A stretch of 64,000 nucleotides of DNA from Pachypanchax playfairii (Eukaryota; Chordata; Actinopteri; Cyprinodontiformes; Aplocheilidae). Below, one piece after another: positions 38,101 to 48,320 of this stretch. Position 1 is the stretch's first letter. Each line of letters opens with the position of its first letter. The notes beneath the pieces were generated by a model. That model saw only the letters and a program-made list of their open reading frames with translations. It had not been told where the DNA came from and did no database searches. A program made the translations under genes and the position numbers. The stretch covers positions 632,182 through 696,181 of the forward strand of contig SSNP01000067.1 in the NCBI GenBank assembly GCA_006937955.1, read 5' to 3'.

Positions 38101-41100
38101 AAAGCTTGGATTCTCCCGATTTAGAGGGGAAAGTAAGTTTCTATCTTTTATGGTTCGGAAGCTATGTTCGATTAAACACAACAAGGTCCCTGGCATCGTC
38201 GACGATGACGGCGTCCCCGTAGCGTTAAACTGTGATCGAGACATTAAAGCTGCAGGTTTGAAACTCTAGTTTTTCATTAATGTTGATAGAAATTGTAAAA
38301 CCAGAAAAATGCTGGTTTAATTTGGATAGTCTAAAACATATTTAGAGTGGGATGGACAGGCACTGCGTTGTTCTCAATATAGTCATCTGACAAAAACAAT
38401 TAGCAGATATTTTATTTAACAGTTTATTGGACAATTATGTCATAATTATTTTAGAAAAATACATAATTAGAATTTTGGATTTCAAGTAATTTTTTAAAAA
38501 TATTATACTTTAAAAGTGACTTTTTTGCTGCCTGTAGTACAACCAGACGACTGTTTAAGATTTGATACAGCAGATTTATAAGGAAAGTACTCATCCTGTT
38601 AAAGATGTTGTGCTTCTACAAAAAGAAATCAATTATCATACATATAACTCTGTTGGGTTAAATGATAAAAGATTAAAGTATGAATAAATAAATGTAAAGA
38701 AAACTTTTCAAGATTCCAAACAAAAGCAGCAGAAGTCGTGTTTCTACTCACAGGATTAATTCCTGACCCTGAAGCTGCAGATGACGGTGCTGCTGTTAGA
38801 TTTGCTCCAGCTTCTCCCTCAGATTCTACTTGAGACAGCACGCTCACAATTGACGCCAGCGACTCTGCACACAGATGAAAGGAGGTATATTACAGCTGAT
38901 GAGGTGGCAAACAAAATGATTCCGTGCCTGCTATTACACCTCAGGTATCCGTGTGGCTGCAAGCCATGTGGAAAAATATCTCATAAAACTATGTTCAAAA
39001 ATAGACTTTATAAAAATGTGACAAACAATTCAGGTTTCATTAAACTGCCAAATGAAAATCAAATAATATCAAACTACAATAACACCAACAAATCATGATG
39101 ATTTATTATCAGTAATCAAAATAGTGAGAAAGCAAACTGACATCTCAGTTTAACTGTGAAAATTATTGACTGACGCAACCTGAAATTACTGTAAACTTAC
39201 AGCATTTACAGGAACGGATGGGAAGAACTGTGCTACAGAGCCTGCACATATCCACTCAGGAAACAGGAGATTCAAACAGCTACGCAAATTCACACAAAAA
39301 GAAAAGAGTCGAGACATCTGAGGGGCAGAATCAGAGTCAGATCTGGGAGACCACAGCCGCTCATTATCATCAATCAAGTGGCAACCGGTTAGCGATCAGA
39401 GGCAGCAACAAGTCTACGCATTAAGCTACAAATGAGGAGGAACAACAAAGTCATGCTAATGAGACAAGCTAGCACCCTGTGGGAAAGACACCCCCGTTCA
39501 CATAATGTTTACATCGCAACCCTCCCCTCTAACTTACATGTGAGTGCAGAGAGGGCGGAGGAGGTGGAGAGAGATAATAATAATAATAATAATCATCATC
39601 AACACCCCCCCACACACACACACCCCACCCCCTCCTCTCTTGTAGTAGACCTTTTGGGAATGTTGCTTTCATGCTCAACACTGTAGTCACCTTGGCTGTT
39701 TCTCTCCACCATATTTGCTGGATCCCAAATACCATCTGGTTCTTTGTTGTTTTCAAATTAACTGGAACTACAGATGAGCTTGTCCTGTTTTTAAAGAGGC
39801 CATTTCAGACTCATTTCAGGACTTTGTGGTTATTTTTTAAGTATTAACCAGTAATATGAAACATTTTGTATCTAAAAAACGTCAGGAAACACTGATTAAC
39901 AGACCTTTTCTGTCTGCGTTAAAATTCGGGTGGTTCCGGCTCCTTCCGCCAGGCTTCGGGAAGCAGCTCGTTCATATTCATTATTTGAATTTACTGGACT
40001 CTGATTGGCTAACAAAACTAGCCTATGAGAGCAAGGTATACTGTTTCCTGCCCCTCTGCGCATGGCAACGTCAGATGTTGTGTCTTCCTCTTTGCTACGT
40101 CTTATCCTAACAGCTTTTAGCCAGCAGCATGCTAGGCGTGGTTTCAACTGCAGGAGCTGATGAAAACTATCGAACAAAGGAGTTGTGATGAAACAGATAC
40201 AGGCCGTTCGGACTCGGGAGAACTCGGGTTTTATCACCACCTGCGTAGTTTGAGAGATAAAAACTGAAAGAGAAGTTGTTGACCTGTTTTCACACCCACT
40301 ATGAAGGTAAGAACACCTGTGGAGCTAAAATATTCAACAGAAACCTCAGAAAAACTATTTTTAATGGAAGGACCTCTTTAAAGGGCATTTATATAGTTAT
40401 ACAACATGTGATCCAAAGGAAACAGGAATTAACCGTCTGTGGGAGGAAACCAAATTCGAACCCTGAACTTCCTTGCTGTGAGGTAGGTGACTGTGCAAAC
40501 AGCCTCATTACTGTGGAGCTTCACTTTATCTAAAATAGCAGCATCTAATATCATTATACAACTTAAAACTTTCGAGACTAGATTAAAGCTCATCCCTCTT
40601 TCATGGACTTCAAAGCTGCTATTCATCCGCTCGTTACTTCTCAGCTAGATGTTTGTAATTCTTTGCAGGTAGGTGCAGTCGCCTCCTCGTTGTCTGCAGA
40701 CGAAACAAAATGTAGCTTCTCATCTTCAAACAGGAATAACAAAAGTGTGATAAAATCCTGTTTTTTTTTTATGGCTCGCTGTAAAGCTCCCTAATGGCCT
40801 GGCCTACCTAACGGAACTTCTTCATTATCACAAGTCAGCAGGCGAAACGGGGTGGAAATAAAGCCTAATTTCCCCTCGGGACACGAAGTGTCTTCAAATT
40901 AGATCCACCGACCATATGTTTTTTAAGCTTCTGTCATGTAGGCACACAAATGAAGGTGACTGTTGCTTTAAAGTGACAGCCTCTCATGTCAGGAGTTGTT
41001 GGATTGTTAGAGATGAATGAACGACCACTAGAGACAAAACACAACTTCTTCCGTTATGCGTTTTACATTCATACGAACAGACTGTATATAGATGGAATGA

Positions 41101-44100
41101 AAGTGTGTTAAGAATGGATATTTTAACATGTAAACATATAAAAGTGTTTGTACAGTGTGACTGTATAAGTGTGTAGCTGCTGACCTTGTAGATTAGCAGG
41201 CTTGGTGGCATTTGTAAAATCACAGATTTCATCCCACTGGTCTCGAACAGCCTCGGGTGACGTCGGCTTGTTCTTCTCTCTCACAATCCGGCCCTGAGAA
41301 CGCTCCCAGCGCACTGCACACACCAACACGCACAAAGCAGAAAGGCGGTCAGCGCTCGGTGAAAATCCCATGAATACAGTAAGAAGGCGCCAGCAGCGGC
41401 TGATGAATATTCCAAACAAATCCAGACGTTTTTTAACTGGAACACTACACAGTACTCACGTTTACCGATCCAGCCTGCTCCGACCTGAAAGGACATAAAA
41501 CATGAAGCTTACACACTGATGAAAACTGAGATACTTGACTGTTAATGGCAAAAAAGAGAAAGTAAATCTGTGTTCTATTCCCATTTACCTCAAATAGTCC
41601 CCCGCTTTCTTGGCATTGCTCGTGACAGAGCCAGAGGACCAAAGGAGCAACATACTCAGGCTTCATAGATGCAACAAGATCTAAACAAACAAAACATTTA
41701 CATAAAAAAATAGAGCGTGCAAAGGACTGAAAAAAGAACAGATTTGTCAAAATAAAAGCCCGTCTGGTCTAACTGATCATTTTCAAACTTGTTGAGAAAT
41801 AAGAAAAACATGATTTTGCAGTCTGAAGCCGCACAGAATACCTGCTTCATCGAATCTAAACTTTTTAAAGCTTCCAGTTTAAAATATGCTGAAGAAAGTC
41901 CAGACGTTTTTGGATGAATAATCTAATGGTTGATTGAAAATAGGAGGAGCCAAGAAAGGGATTTAATACTTGGTCGTAAAACTGTAAAAAGTAAAAACGT
42001 TGGAACGAAGTCGGCAAAAACTATCAAAAGAAGAGGTTTTAATTCCTGCTACAAACCGTTAAATATTTATCTCCAGACGCCATATGAGAGCTTAAAATAT
42101 CTGCACCCTGTTGGTGAGAAAGACATTCTGCTTCACTGCGTTCAACATTTTTCTTTTGGCATGATGAGTTTTCTTTGTCTTTCAGAAAAGTCTGAGTCAG
42201 TGAGCACAAACATATGGAACCAAGTCATTTACCAAGGTGAGACCATCCTGTGACAGTTGGCACAGCGCAGCGTGACAGATGCTACCTCAGACAAGCACGG
42301 CATGGAAACAAACCCCATTTCTCTAGTTTGTCACTTAATCCCTCGTCAACAGAGCTGTAGTCACCGAGCATGAACCAAAGACATGTGCAAACTCCAAGTT
42401 TGGTGGTTTTCCCAGTTTTTATGAGATCACAAGATTAAAACACAGAAGGTAGGTAAAAAAAAAACTTGGAAGTGACTGAGAGGATGTTATTTTAAGTATT
42501 AGCTTGTTGTTATTCATCTATGGAAGCCAATGTTTGCCACTTAAAAGAAAAAAAATGTCACACAGTTTGTCCTAATTATGTGTTTCAAAGTCAAAATAAT
42601 GAAATACAAAGTCAATATTATGAGATATGTCATTGTTATGAAACAGAAACTCGTGGTTATTAGCTTTTAATATCATTATGAGAATAAAGTATTTGAGTTT
42701 AAATTATGATTACGACATATAATACACAAGAAATAGACTTCCATATGCATCATATCCTACTGTAGTATCATAACCTTCATCATTAAAAACTGCACATGAT
42801 CATTCACTAACATCTCTGTGAATCGATGAAATTACTACAAGAAATAAAAAGTTCAGAGCTACAGGTTTATTTCAAGGGCAGATAAATTAAAAAACTTAAA
42901 GAACCCTCTATCATGCAAAATCCAATTTTTGGAGCTTTTAACCATGTTGTGATTTATTTCCTTATTAAACCCTCCAGAGTGGGTTTTGGCTTAATACACA
43001 CATTTCTCAGTAATCCTCCTGCATCCTGCGCTCTAAGCAGCTGCTCCACTCTCTCCTGGAAACACTATGAAAGGTGCAACTTCTTGGAGTTCTTCACTTC
43101 CGAAGCATTTTACACAAATACCAATAAACTCAGTAGCAATCCACCTCTTGTGCCTTATAAGGAACTATATTTCACAATTACCGATGCCATTTTTGGGGCT
43201 ATAACTCCTCAGCAACCAAATATAAATGGTATTTTCTTCATCAAAACACATGCATCTACCAGAGAATTTCTCACGAGACTGCATGAGATCTCACGAGATT
43301 TAGAGCAACAATGTCATCTTTGTTTACGTTTATGAGAACGGAGATTATAGGACTTTACAATTTTACTCAATTTACACTTGGTTCTAAACAACATTCACTG
43401 TTAAAGGAGCATTTTTCTGGTCTGGAATTCATCACAGAGTCTGAAAATGATACTGACATATGTGAAGGTTGTGTAGATAATACCAAAAAATATGAACATG
43501 TGAACAAAATATATAGTCTTGCGTGTTTTTTCATTGATCGTGCAAGTTTAACAAAGCATACCACAGATTTTTGGTTTCTGGTGTGAACAAGGATGATATG
43601 ATTAAAAGGTTCCAACAGTATTAAATACAAGATGTTGCTGAAATTCGGTTAAAACAAGATGTTATCCCTCTTAGCAGCTACATGCTGCTAACACACATGC
43701 GCATCGCGGGAAAGTGGCCCACTTCCTGTCAGAAAAATTCTGTTGAACTTGTTACCTTTTTTCTCAATTTACACATCGAGCTAAATAACGTTCATGGTTG
43801 TAGTAGCATTTTTCTGATCTTGAATTCCTTGCAGATTTTAAAAATCATAATGAGATGTATGAAGATTGTTTAGCTTATACTAAAAAATGGTAAAATATGA
43901 AGAAAAATTAACATTTTGTGTGTTTTTTCTTTGCTCTGGCAAGCTTTGAACCAAATTTTGGTTTGTGTGTGAACAAGGATCACATGACCAAAGGTTTCTA
44001 TAGTAATAAACACAAGATTTTGCTGTTTTATTGTAGAAAATCACTGAAAACAAGACATTGCGCCTCAGCATAAATAACACGAATGCGCACACATGCGCAA

Positions 44101-47100
44101 TATACTACTTCCTGTGAAGCAAATTTTCCATTGACTTTTCGTAGTGAGAAAACGCCTGACTGTAACATAGTGATATAATAATGTTACACCAGGACCTGCC
44201 CGGCGTGTCCGCGCTGCTCCTACAGATTAAACACACACTCCCCAAGCTGCGAGAGTCTGAAAGCATAACACTAAACACCACCGTTTTGTAGTATGTCACT
44301 TTCTAAAAATGTCTCAGTAAAAATGTGCATTTAGCTGTGAGAGTTACAGAAATTTATTCAACATTTTATTCAGGCAGTTCGAGGGACAGCACTCACTGAG
44401 TGTTTTACTTCCTGGTTGGAGAATAACTCGAGAATATAAGTTATATTTCAGGACAAATGAAGACTATATAACACCAAAGGTAATATTTTATCATATATAA
44501 TAATATCATATATGTCTATCACAGATGTTGAAAGCTGTAAAATAGCAGGATACACGACCTTAAAACCAGACAGGATGCAAGATTTCATCACAGTAAAACA
44601 AACAGTTATACACAAAATAAAAAGTTAGACATATCTAAAGAGCACGGCTACTTCAAATTTTGTCAAACTTTATAAGCAATAAATTTCTAGATGTTCTAGA
44701 GAATAAAATCTGTGGCCAAAATCCATTTATCTTTTTGAATCCGACTAAAGATGAATTTGTGTTAGAATGAACTTTAACACAGTAAACAGAAGCATTAGTT
44801 TTACATCAAACAGACCAGGTCGCATCGCTCTCTGCTTACCTGGTGGCATGACGGATTCCGTGAGGCGGGACCCAGCTACAGGAGCAATAGTGTTGCAGTG
44901 GATGTTGTATTTTCTTCCCTCGATTGCTAATGTGTTAGCCAGTCCAAGCATGCCTAGCTTAGCAGCGCTGTAGTTGGCCTGGCCAAAGTTTCCATAGATG
45001 CCTGCCGCTGAGGCAGTCATGATAATTCTGTCCACAGGAAGTCAGCGTTAATGCAAAGTGACAGGCATCATTATGAAGTAAAAATGAGACTGTGACATCC
45101 CACACACTTGCTAGTGTGTATATTTAAGCATTTAGTCATGTAATAAAAGCCTATCAAGTCTTACTGCTTTTTGTTTTGTTTTTTTTAACACATAAAACAG
45201 AAAAAAAAGCCCAGTTGGTTTATTCAAACTGTAGGCTGGAGCAAACTACGTGTAGGAAGAAGAATACGTTTGCACATCAAAGGCAAAGGCTGAAGTACAC
45301 AACCTCATGCAGAAGTAATGAGGTTAGGCATCAATGCCACATTAAATGCAGGAGGCATCCGAAAAACAGCATCTCAATGGTTATAAATAAGCAGTGATCA
45401 ACAGCACAATGGCTCATACGTCGGAAAACACCAAGTGACGGACGTCGACTAACTCTTTTTCATGTCAATAACTTCTAGGAGCGCAAGTTGCGAGTCATTC
45501 ACTGCAAGGAAATATCAGACACGTCTTACGGAGCATGATATAATAAAATGTTGCTTTCAGAGTCGGGCTGTTGATGTTACACCTTTTTATTTCCCCTCTC
45601 TGGTCTTTCTTTGCAACATAATCTTTCTTTAGGTTGGCTGAACACAAGGATGGAATTTCAAGTCTGTGTATGAGTAATGCTAAACGTTTATACATGCGGC
45701 AAATTCATGAATGAGATTTTTCTCTTGATGCTAAAATAGGAAACAAAAACAACAACATGGATTTATCAGTATGTTGATTTAAAAACAAACATTTTAACAA
45801 TTTTCTACTACATTTATCTTATATGACCCTATTCTGCTCATTATAAACAAAAAAAAGTCTAAATAAAGTCAAATCTAAAATCCTGCCATCTTAATTCTTA
45901 GTTGAAAAACCAGTGAAATGCAGTTAAATAATATCAAACGTCTGACCTATATAAATATGCAGCAACAAGATCAGTACAAAGTGCATCAACTGTATTATCA
46001 CTGCTTTTTGTCAGCGAATGTTAATCCCACGATCTCTCACTTCTTATCAAAGATGATAAACAGTGACACCTTTTCAACTCCAGACTTGAAAAAAATAAAA
46101 TCAACAACTTCCTTTTTATCTTTTAGAAATCCCAAATTTATGTCGAATTCACTGACATCAAAGGATTTCATCGATTATTACACAACGTATTAAACTTCAG
46201 TCATTTAGCAGATCTTTTCTTACCTGCCGAACTTTTGTTTTCTCATGTGATTCCAGGCAGCTCGAGTCACCAAAAAGGAGCCTCTCAAGTGAACTCTATG
46301 GATCAGGTCTGAAACATTAACAGGTAACATTAACTATTATACCAAACAGGCTGTAAAATATTGTAATGATTTATGTTGACCCATAAACAGAAGCAGGTAA
46401 TGAGAGTAAAGTGAATGCACCCCAGTCCAAATCACTGGTTCTGGGAAATGATCGGTCACGAAGTATCCTGAGCAAAACAAACAAGATCAAGAATTTTAGA
46501 TTAGTTCATATAATACTGAAGCTCTTTTTTTATATATAAATAATTAAATAAAAGTAATTATTTTTTGGACATGGACCTACCCGGCATTGTTTATAACAAT
46601 ATCTGAAAAAGAGTAAATTAATTTGTGTGAAACGTTTTCATTTTATAACTAATGGTGGCTGTGATTTACTAGTGCAACAACAGTACACACCAATTCTTCC
46701 AAATGCATCCAGGGCAGTTTGGATCAGTTTTTCTCCATCTTCTACAGAATCTATATGTGCAGAAAATACAACAAAAAGCCACTTTACTACAAGACTGAAC
46801 TGAGTCTCGGCTGCACGGTAACAGATTGTATTTGTAGAACCGTGTGCAGACTTTTACAAAAATAACGACGAGCTACAAAAAAGCTTTTGTTACGTCCAAA
46901 AGACTCGTTATTGTTTCTCTCAAATTCGTCGTTTTTAGAAAAGTGTTGAAGAGCGTAACATTTTTATTGATTGCTGGGAACATTTTGCTGCAGAGCAAAT
47001 AAAAAAGTCCTTCCAAGCAAATTTGGCATGTCCAAACTTAACAGTGAAACACATCGATCGGAGCCTCGTTTTGTTCTCTAAAACTTCATTTTCTTCACAT

Positions 47101-48067
47101 ATATGAGGAACACAAAGGAAAAGATAGGAGGTCTGCTTCAATACTCACTAACAGATTCATCTGTGAGTGAGACTGACTAAAACGAATCAATACAGGTTTT
47201 CGGTCTGTCTTTAGACTAAGTGGGAAAGACTGGAGTGGAGAACAGAGAGAAGTCCATGTTTCTCACCATAGTTTGCAACAGCTTTGCCTCCTTTTGCTCT
47301 TATCTCCTCTACCACCTTATCAGCAGCTGCAGAACTCCTTCCACCTCCAGCTGTATCAACCCCAAGGTCATTCACTTTATTTCAAAAGGAAGACAAGGAT
47401 TAGAAACATAGAAACAATACAGTGTAATTCTGATTGAAATGCTGATTTCTGGTCCAATTTTAGAGGCTCCTCAGACCAGATAGCAATTTAAAAGTTATTA
47501 AGAAGCATATATGTTATTGACAAAACAACCACACATGAAAAATCAAAAGGTAATCACAGCTGTTCTGTTTGCTGAATCTTTTCTGAGTAACTCATCTCCA
47601 CAAATATTTTAACTGTTTTTATGTTTTATTTTACCTATCACAGAGGCCCCTCTTGCAGCGAAAGCCAGCGCATATTCTTTGCCAAGACCTGCGAAACGAA
47701 AAGACAGAAGAATTAAATGGTCAAGCACTTTTTTTCCTGGCTCAAACATTTAACTCGGCAGCCACCCTTGTGATTTATTCGTGCCCTTTCACACAGTTTC
47801 AGCAGAAGATAAACCGCGTCCTTTGCTCTCAGTGTTCTTTAAAATAACACAAGTCTCGTATTGCTTAAAACAACTTAAATCATTTTGCACAGACTAAATC
47901 TGCAATGTTTTATTTGCGGACTTTATTAAAAACAGCTACACAGCATCAACTAGCACGTTAGCACCCGATGCTAACGTTATAAAGCAGTTCAAACTAACAG
48001 GACAGCTAATGTTACCTCCTCCCGCGCCAGTAACAAGCACGACCCTTCCCTCAAAAGACAAAGACAT
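21337..48067 (-). CDS. hsd17b4: HSD17B4, peroxisomal multifunctional enzyme type 2 (D-bifunctional protein), complete
   Basis: It catalyses hydration and 3R-hydroxyacyl-CoA dehydrogenation in peroxisomal beta-oxidation of very-long-chain and branched acyl-CoAs and bile-acid intermediates. Coding exons in transcript order: 48016-48067, 47635-47688, 47267-47374, 46691-46750, 46581-46602, 46421-46467, 46224-46308, 44840-45027, 41589-41680, 41460-41484, 41185-41313, 38752-38864, 31240-31352, 31028-31151, 30787-30838, 29844-29915, 29331-29434, 28114-28179, 27706-27775, 27448-27554, 27084-27170, 26918-27004, 22826-22964, 22120-22247, 21337-21426. They sum to 2,214 nt = 737 residues plus stop, against 736 in human. 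Order of domains: SDR dehydrogenase, MaoC-like hydratase 2, SCP2-like. It begins MSLSFEGRVVLVTGAGGGLG and ends KDYAKL, a type 1 peroxisomal targeting signal. All catalytic residues are present and there is no frameshift. Confidence 0.97.
23191..24142. mobile_element. hAT-like non-autonomous element in HSD17B4 intron 22
   Basis: The ends are perfect inverted repeats of 15 bp, CAGGGGTGCACATAA at the left and its reverse complement at the right. Including the flanks, TATAATCAGGGG is mirrored as CCCCTGATTATA. The 8-bp flanks catataat and attataat agree at 6 of 8 positions, fitting an aged hAT target duplication. The 952-bp interior has no transposase frame. Confidence 0.75.
25311..25598 (+). other. 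Unidentified open frame with a 12-bp tandem repeat
   Basis: An open frame of 95 codons (VLSESSSQEEDLWLELEHL, then LLVK repeated) sits in HSD17B4 intron 22, antisense to the gene. The unit CTGCTCGTTAAG is repeated three times at about 25437-25475, giving a four-residue LLVK-type repeat. An AATAAA-type hexamer lies nearby at ~25646. The product is not recognised. It may be a transposon-derived relic or noncoding sequence; the codons alone do not prove a gene. Confidence 0.2.
25826..26673. mobile_element. Probable old DNA-element remnant
   Basis: The left end (GGGGTGTCAAATTATCGCG followed by ATTAATTAA-rich sequence) is loosely mirrored at the right by AATTAATCTCAT and TCATGACAACAC. Both ends are rich in the same TTAATTAA words in opposite orientation. 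The boundaries are approximate and no coding remains are seen. Confidence 0.35.
28521..29190. mobile_element. Possible DNA-element fragment (TAGGGATGCAACG end)
   Basis: TAGGGATGCAACGAAACC followed by CCGATACGATAC resembles the left end of a fish cut-and-paste element. A GTATCGATTAACTAACTGATACC segment near 29153-29175 could belong to its right part. No matching terminal repeat was found, so the extent is uncertain. Confidence 0.3.
32063..33649 (-). mobile_element. Tc1/mariner element with terminal inverted repeats
   Basis: The ends read TACAGTGGGGCAAAAAAG and its reverse complement CTTTTTTGCCCCACTGTA, with TA at each extremity (32063-32064 and 33648-33649) as the target duplication. The terminal repeats run about 200 bp each (to ~32263 and from ~33449) and match closely, so the copy is fairly young. 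The whole unit is ~1.59 kb, the usual length for Tc1. It lies in HSD17B4 intron 12, in the same orientation as the gene. Confidence 0.95.
32281..33284 (-). pseudogene. Tc1-like transposase, frameshifted
   Basis: The first part (33284 down to 32604) starts MAKTKELSKDTRNKIVDLHQ. It holds the paired helix-turn-helix DNA-binding region and the first catalytic aspartate in WSDETK. The second part (up to ~32640 and down to 32281) is in another frame and carries the second aspartate (FQHDNDPKHT) and the glutamate (SPDLNPIENLW) of the DD34E triad, ending GYITKY. The break lies near 32630-32640, between the first and second catalytic residues, and looks like a small deletion of about 20 nt when compared with the family. 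The product cannot be active. Confidence 0.9.
35092..35114 (+). repeat. Poly-T tract
   Basis: A run of about 23 T followed by an A run lies in HSD17B4 intron 12. It may be a reverse-oriented poly(A) tail of a retroposed sequence, but no recognisable body was seen beside it. Confidence 0.6.
35981..36562 (+). mobile_element. MITE-like element C (copy 1), TTAA-flanked
   Basis: TTAA lies on each side (35977-35980 and 36563-36566). The ends are AGAGGCCCTT and its degenerate mirror GGCTTCT. The 582-bp body matches 39795-40377 in reverse complement almost end to end, for example CTAGCATGCTGCTGGCTAAA and AATCAGTGTTTCCTGACG. No transposase is coded. It lies in HSD17B4 intron 12. Confidence 0.8.
37184..37300 (+). 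repeat. Fragment of a common fish dispersed repeat
   Basis: The stretch around GTCACCTGTTCAGGATGTAG, CCCAATGACTACTGATAATAGGCACCACC resembles the repeat found widely in fish genomes with a 'gacctgtccagggtgta ... tgactgctgggatag' pattern. It is short and decayed. The family name is not assigned. Confidence 0.5.
39574..39630 (+). repeat. (AAT)n followed by (CA)n microsatellite
   Basis: ATA units at 39574-39593 pass into CAT units and then a C run and CA repeats up to about 39625. It lies in an HSD17B4 intron and gives low-complexity open frames on both strands that are not genes. Confidence 0.9.
39795..40377 (-). mobile_element. MITE-like element C (copy 2), inverted
   Basis: It is 583 bp long, flanked by TTAA at 39791-39794 and 40378-40381, and ends in AGAGGCC at one side and GACCTCT at the other. 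It is the inverted partner of 35981-36562 at a distance of 3.2 kb. HSD17B4 exon 12 (38752-38864) lies between the two copies. Equal lengths and matching ends show that both are complete copies of one family. Confidence 0.8.
40425..40525 (+). repeat. Fish dispersed repeat fragment
   Basis: The segment GTCTGTGGGAGGAAACC then CTGAACTTCCTTGCTGTGAGG resembles the 'gggaggaaaccggagaacccagaaacttcttgctgtgagg' type repeat of fish. A second relative is at ~58795-58990. Only a partial copy is present. Confidence 0.45.
40555..40880 (+). mobile_element. L2-like LINE relic
   Basis: Reading frames with gaps give IHPLVTSQLDVCNSL, a decayed form of the RT segment common in L2/Rex1-type LINEs. About 110 bp later they give NGLAYLTELLHYHK, which follows it in intact elements. 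The piece between is deleted and there are frameshifts. It is antisense to HSD17B4, in the intron between exons 11 and 12. Confidence 0.55.
41185..48067 (-). other. hsd17b4: HSD17B4 SDR (3R-hydroxyacyl-CoA dehydrogenase) coding block
   Basis: Exons 1-11 encode the short-chain dehydrogenase part, roughly residues 1-287. The NAD-binding TGxxxGxG motif is T13-G20. NNAG follows in the 22-nt exon. Catalytic S149, Y162 and K166 (NYSAAK) lie in the exon 44840-45027. Downstream are KPEYVAPLVLWLCHE and the VGAGWIGK/LRWER junction. Two coding exons are very small (22 nt at 46581-46602 and 25 nt at 41460-41484); their flanks are nevertheless canonical and the reading frame needs both. Confidence 0.95.
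43361..44130 (+). repeat. Degenerate tandem duplication of a ~380-bp unit
   Basis: Copy 1 (about 43361-43750) and copy 2 (about 43757-44130) share an ordered series of words: CTCAATTTACAC, AGCATTTTTCTG, TGTGTTTTTTC, GTGTGAACAAGGAT, ACACATGCGCA and ACTTCCTGT. They diverge clearly, so the duplication is old. It lies in HSD17B4 intron 8. No function is suggested. It may be part of a larger element starting near 42905. Confidence 0.6.
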
Positions 48068-48320
48068 TTCTCTGAGAGGCTGTTTTTGTTTCAAAACTGC
48101 ACCGACACAGTCAGAACAACCAGCAGCACTAAAACTATCAGCCAGCCGTGAGGGTAAACTCCTAGAAGTCTTACTTCCGGATTTACAGGGGGGCAGGTTC
48201 AGCAGTGACCAATCAGGGACCAGGATTTGCACCCGACTTGCAGATGAAGTCTGCGCACTTTGATCTGTTTCAAAAATGATCTTGCAACAACAAAAAGATA
48301 TCTGCATGTAAACTGAACGG
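48068..48320 (-). promoter_or_regulatory. hsd17b4: HSD17B4 5' UTR and likely proximal promoter
   Basis: Upstream of the ATG at 48067 there is ACTTCCGG at 48173-48180 (CCGGAAGT on the gene strand, an ETS-family site) and a CCAAT box at 48209-48213 (inverted relative to the gene, an NF-Y type site). No TATA box is obvious, as is common for housekeeping metabolic genes. The open frame that extends upstream of the ATG has no conserved protein content and is treated as UTR. Confidence 0.45.

Larger units (their letters stand above)
26918..38864 (-). other. hsd17b4: HSD17B4 linker and enoyl-CoA hydratase 2 coding block
   Basis: Exons 12-22 encode the linker (38752-38864, serine/alanine-rich) and the double hot-dog hydratase 2. 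The hydratase 2 signature YRLSGDWNPLHIDP is in exon 27706-27775, with catalytic D511 and H516 (human D510/H515). E367 in the FLYEG stretch, split across exons 31240-31352 and 31028-31151, corresponds to human E366. The donor of exon 31240-31352 is set at CTGAG/GTGGGT because only that phase gives the conserved SLRFLYEG junction. The 7.4-kb intron between exons 12 and 13 holds a Tc1 element and one MITE copy. Confidence 0.93.

Noticed and set aside
47936..48307. Upstream extension of the HSD17B4 first exon
   Set aside because: The conserved protein starts at MSLSFEGRV (48067). The upstream frame has no SDR or transit features and contains promoter-like motifs, and the downstream end is intronic.
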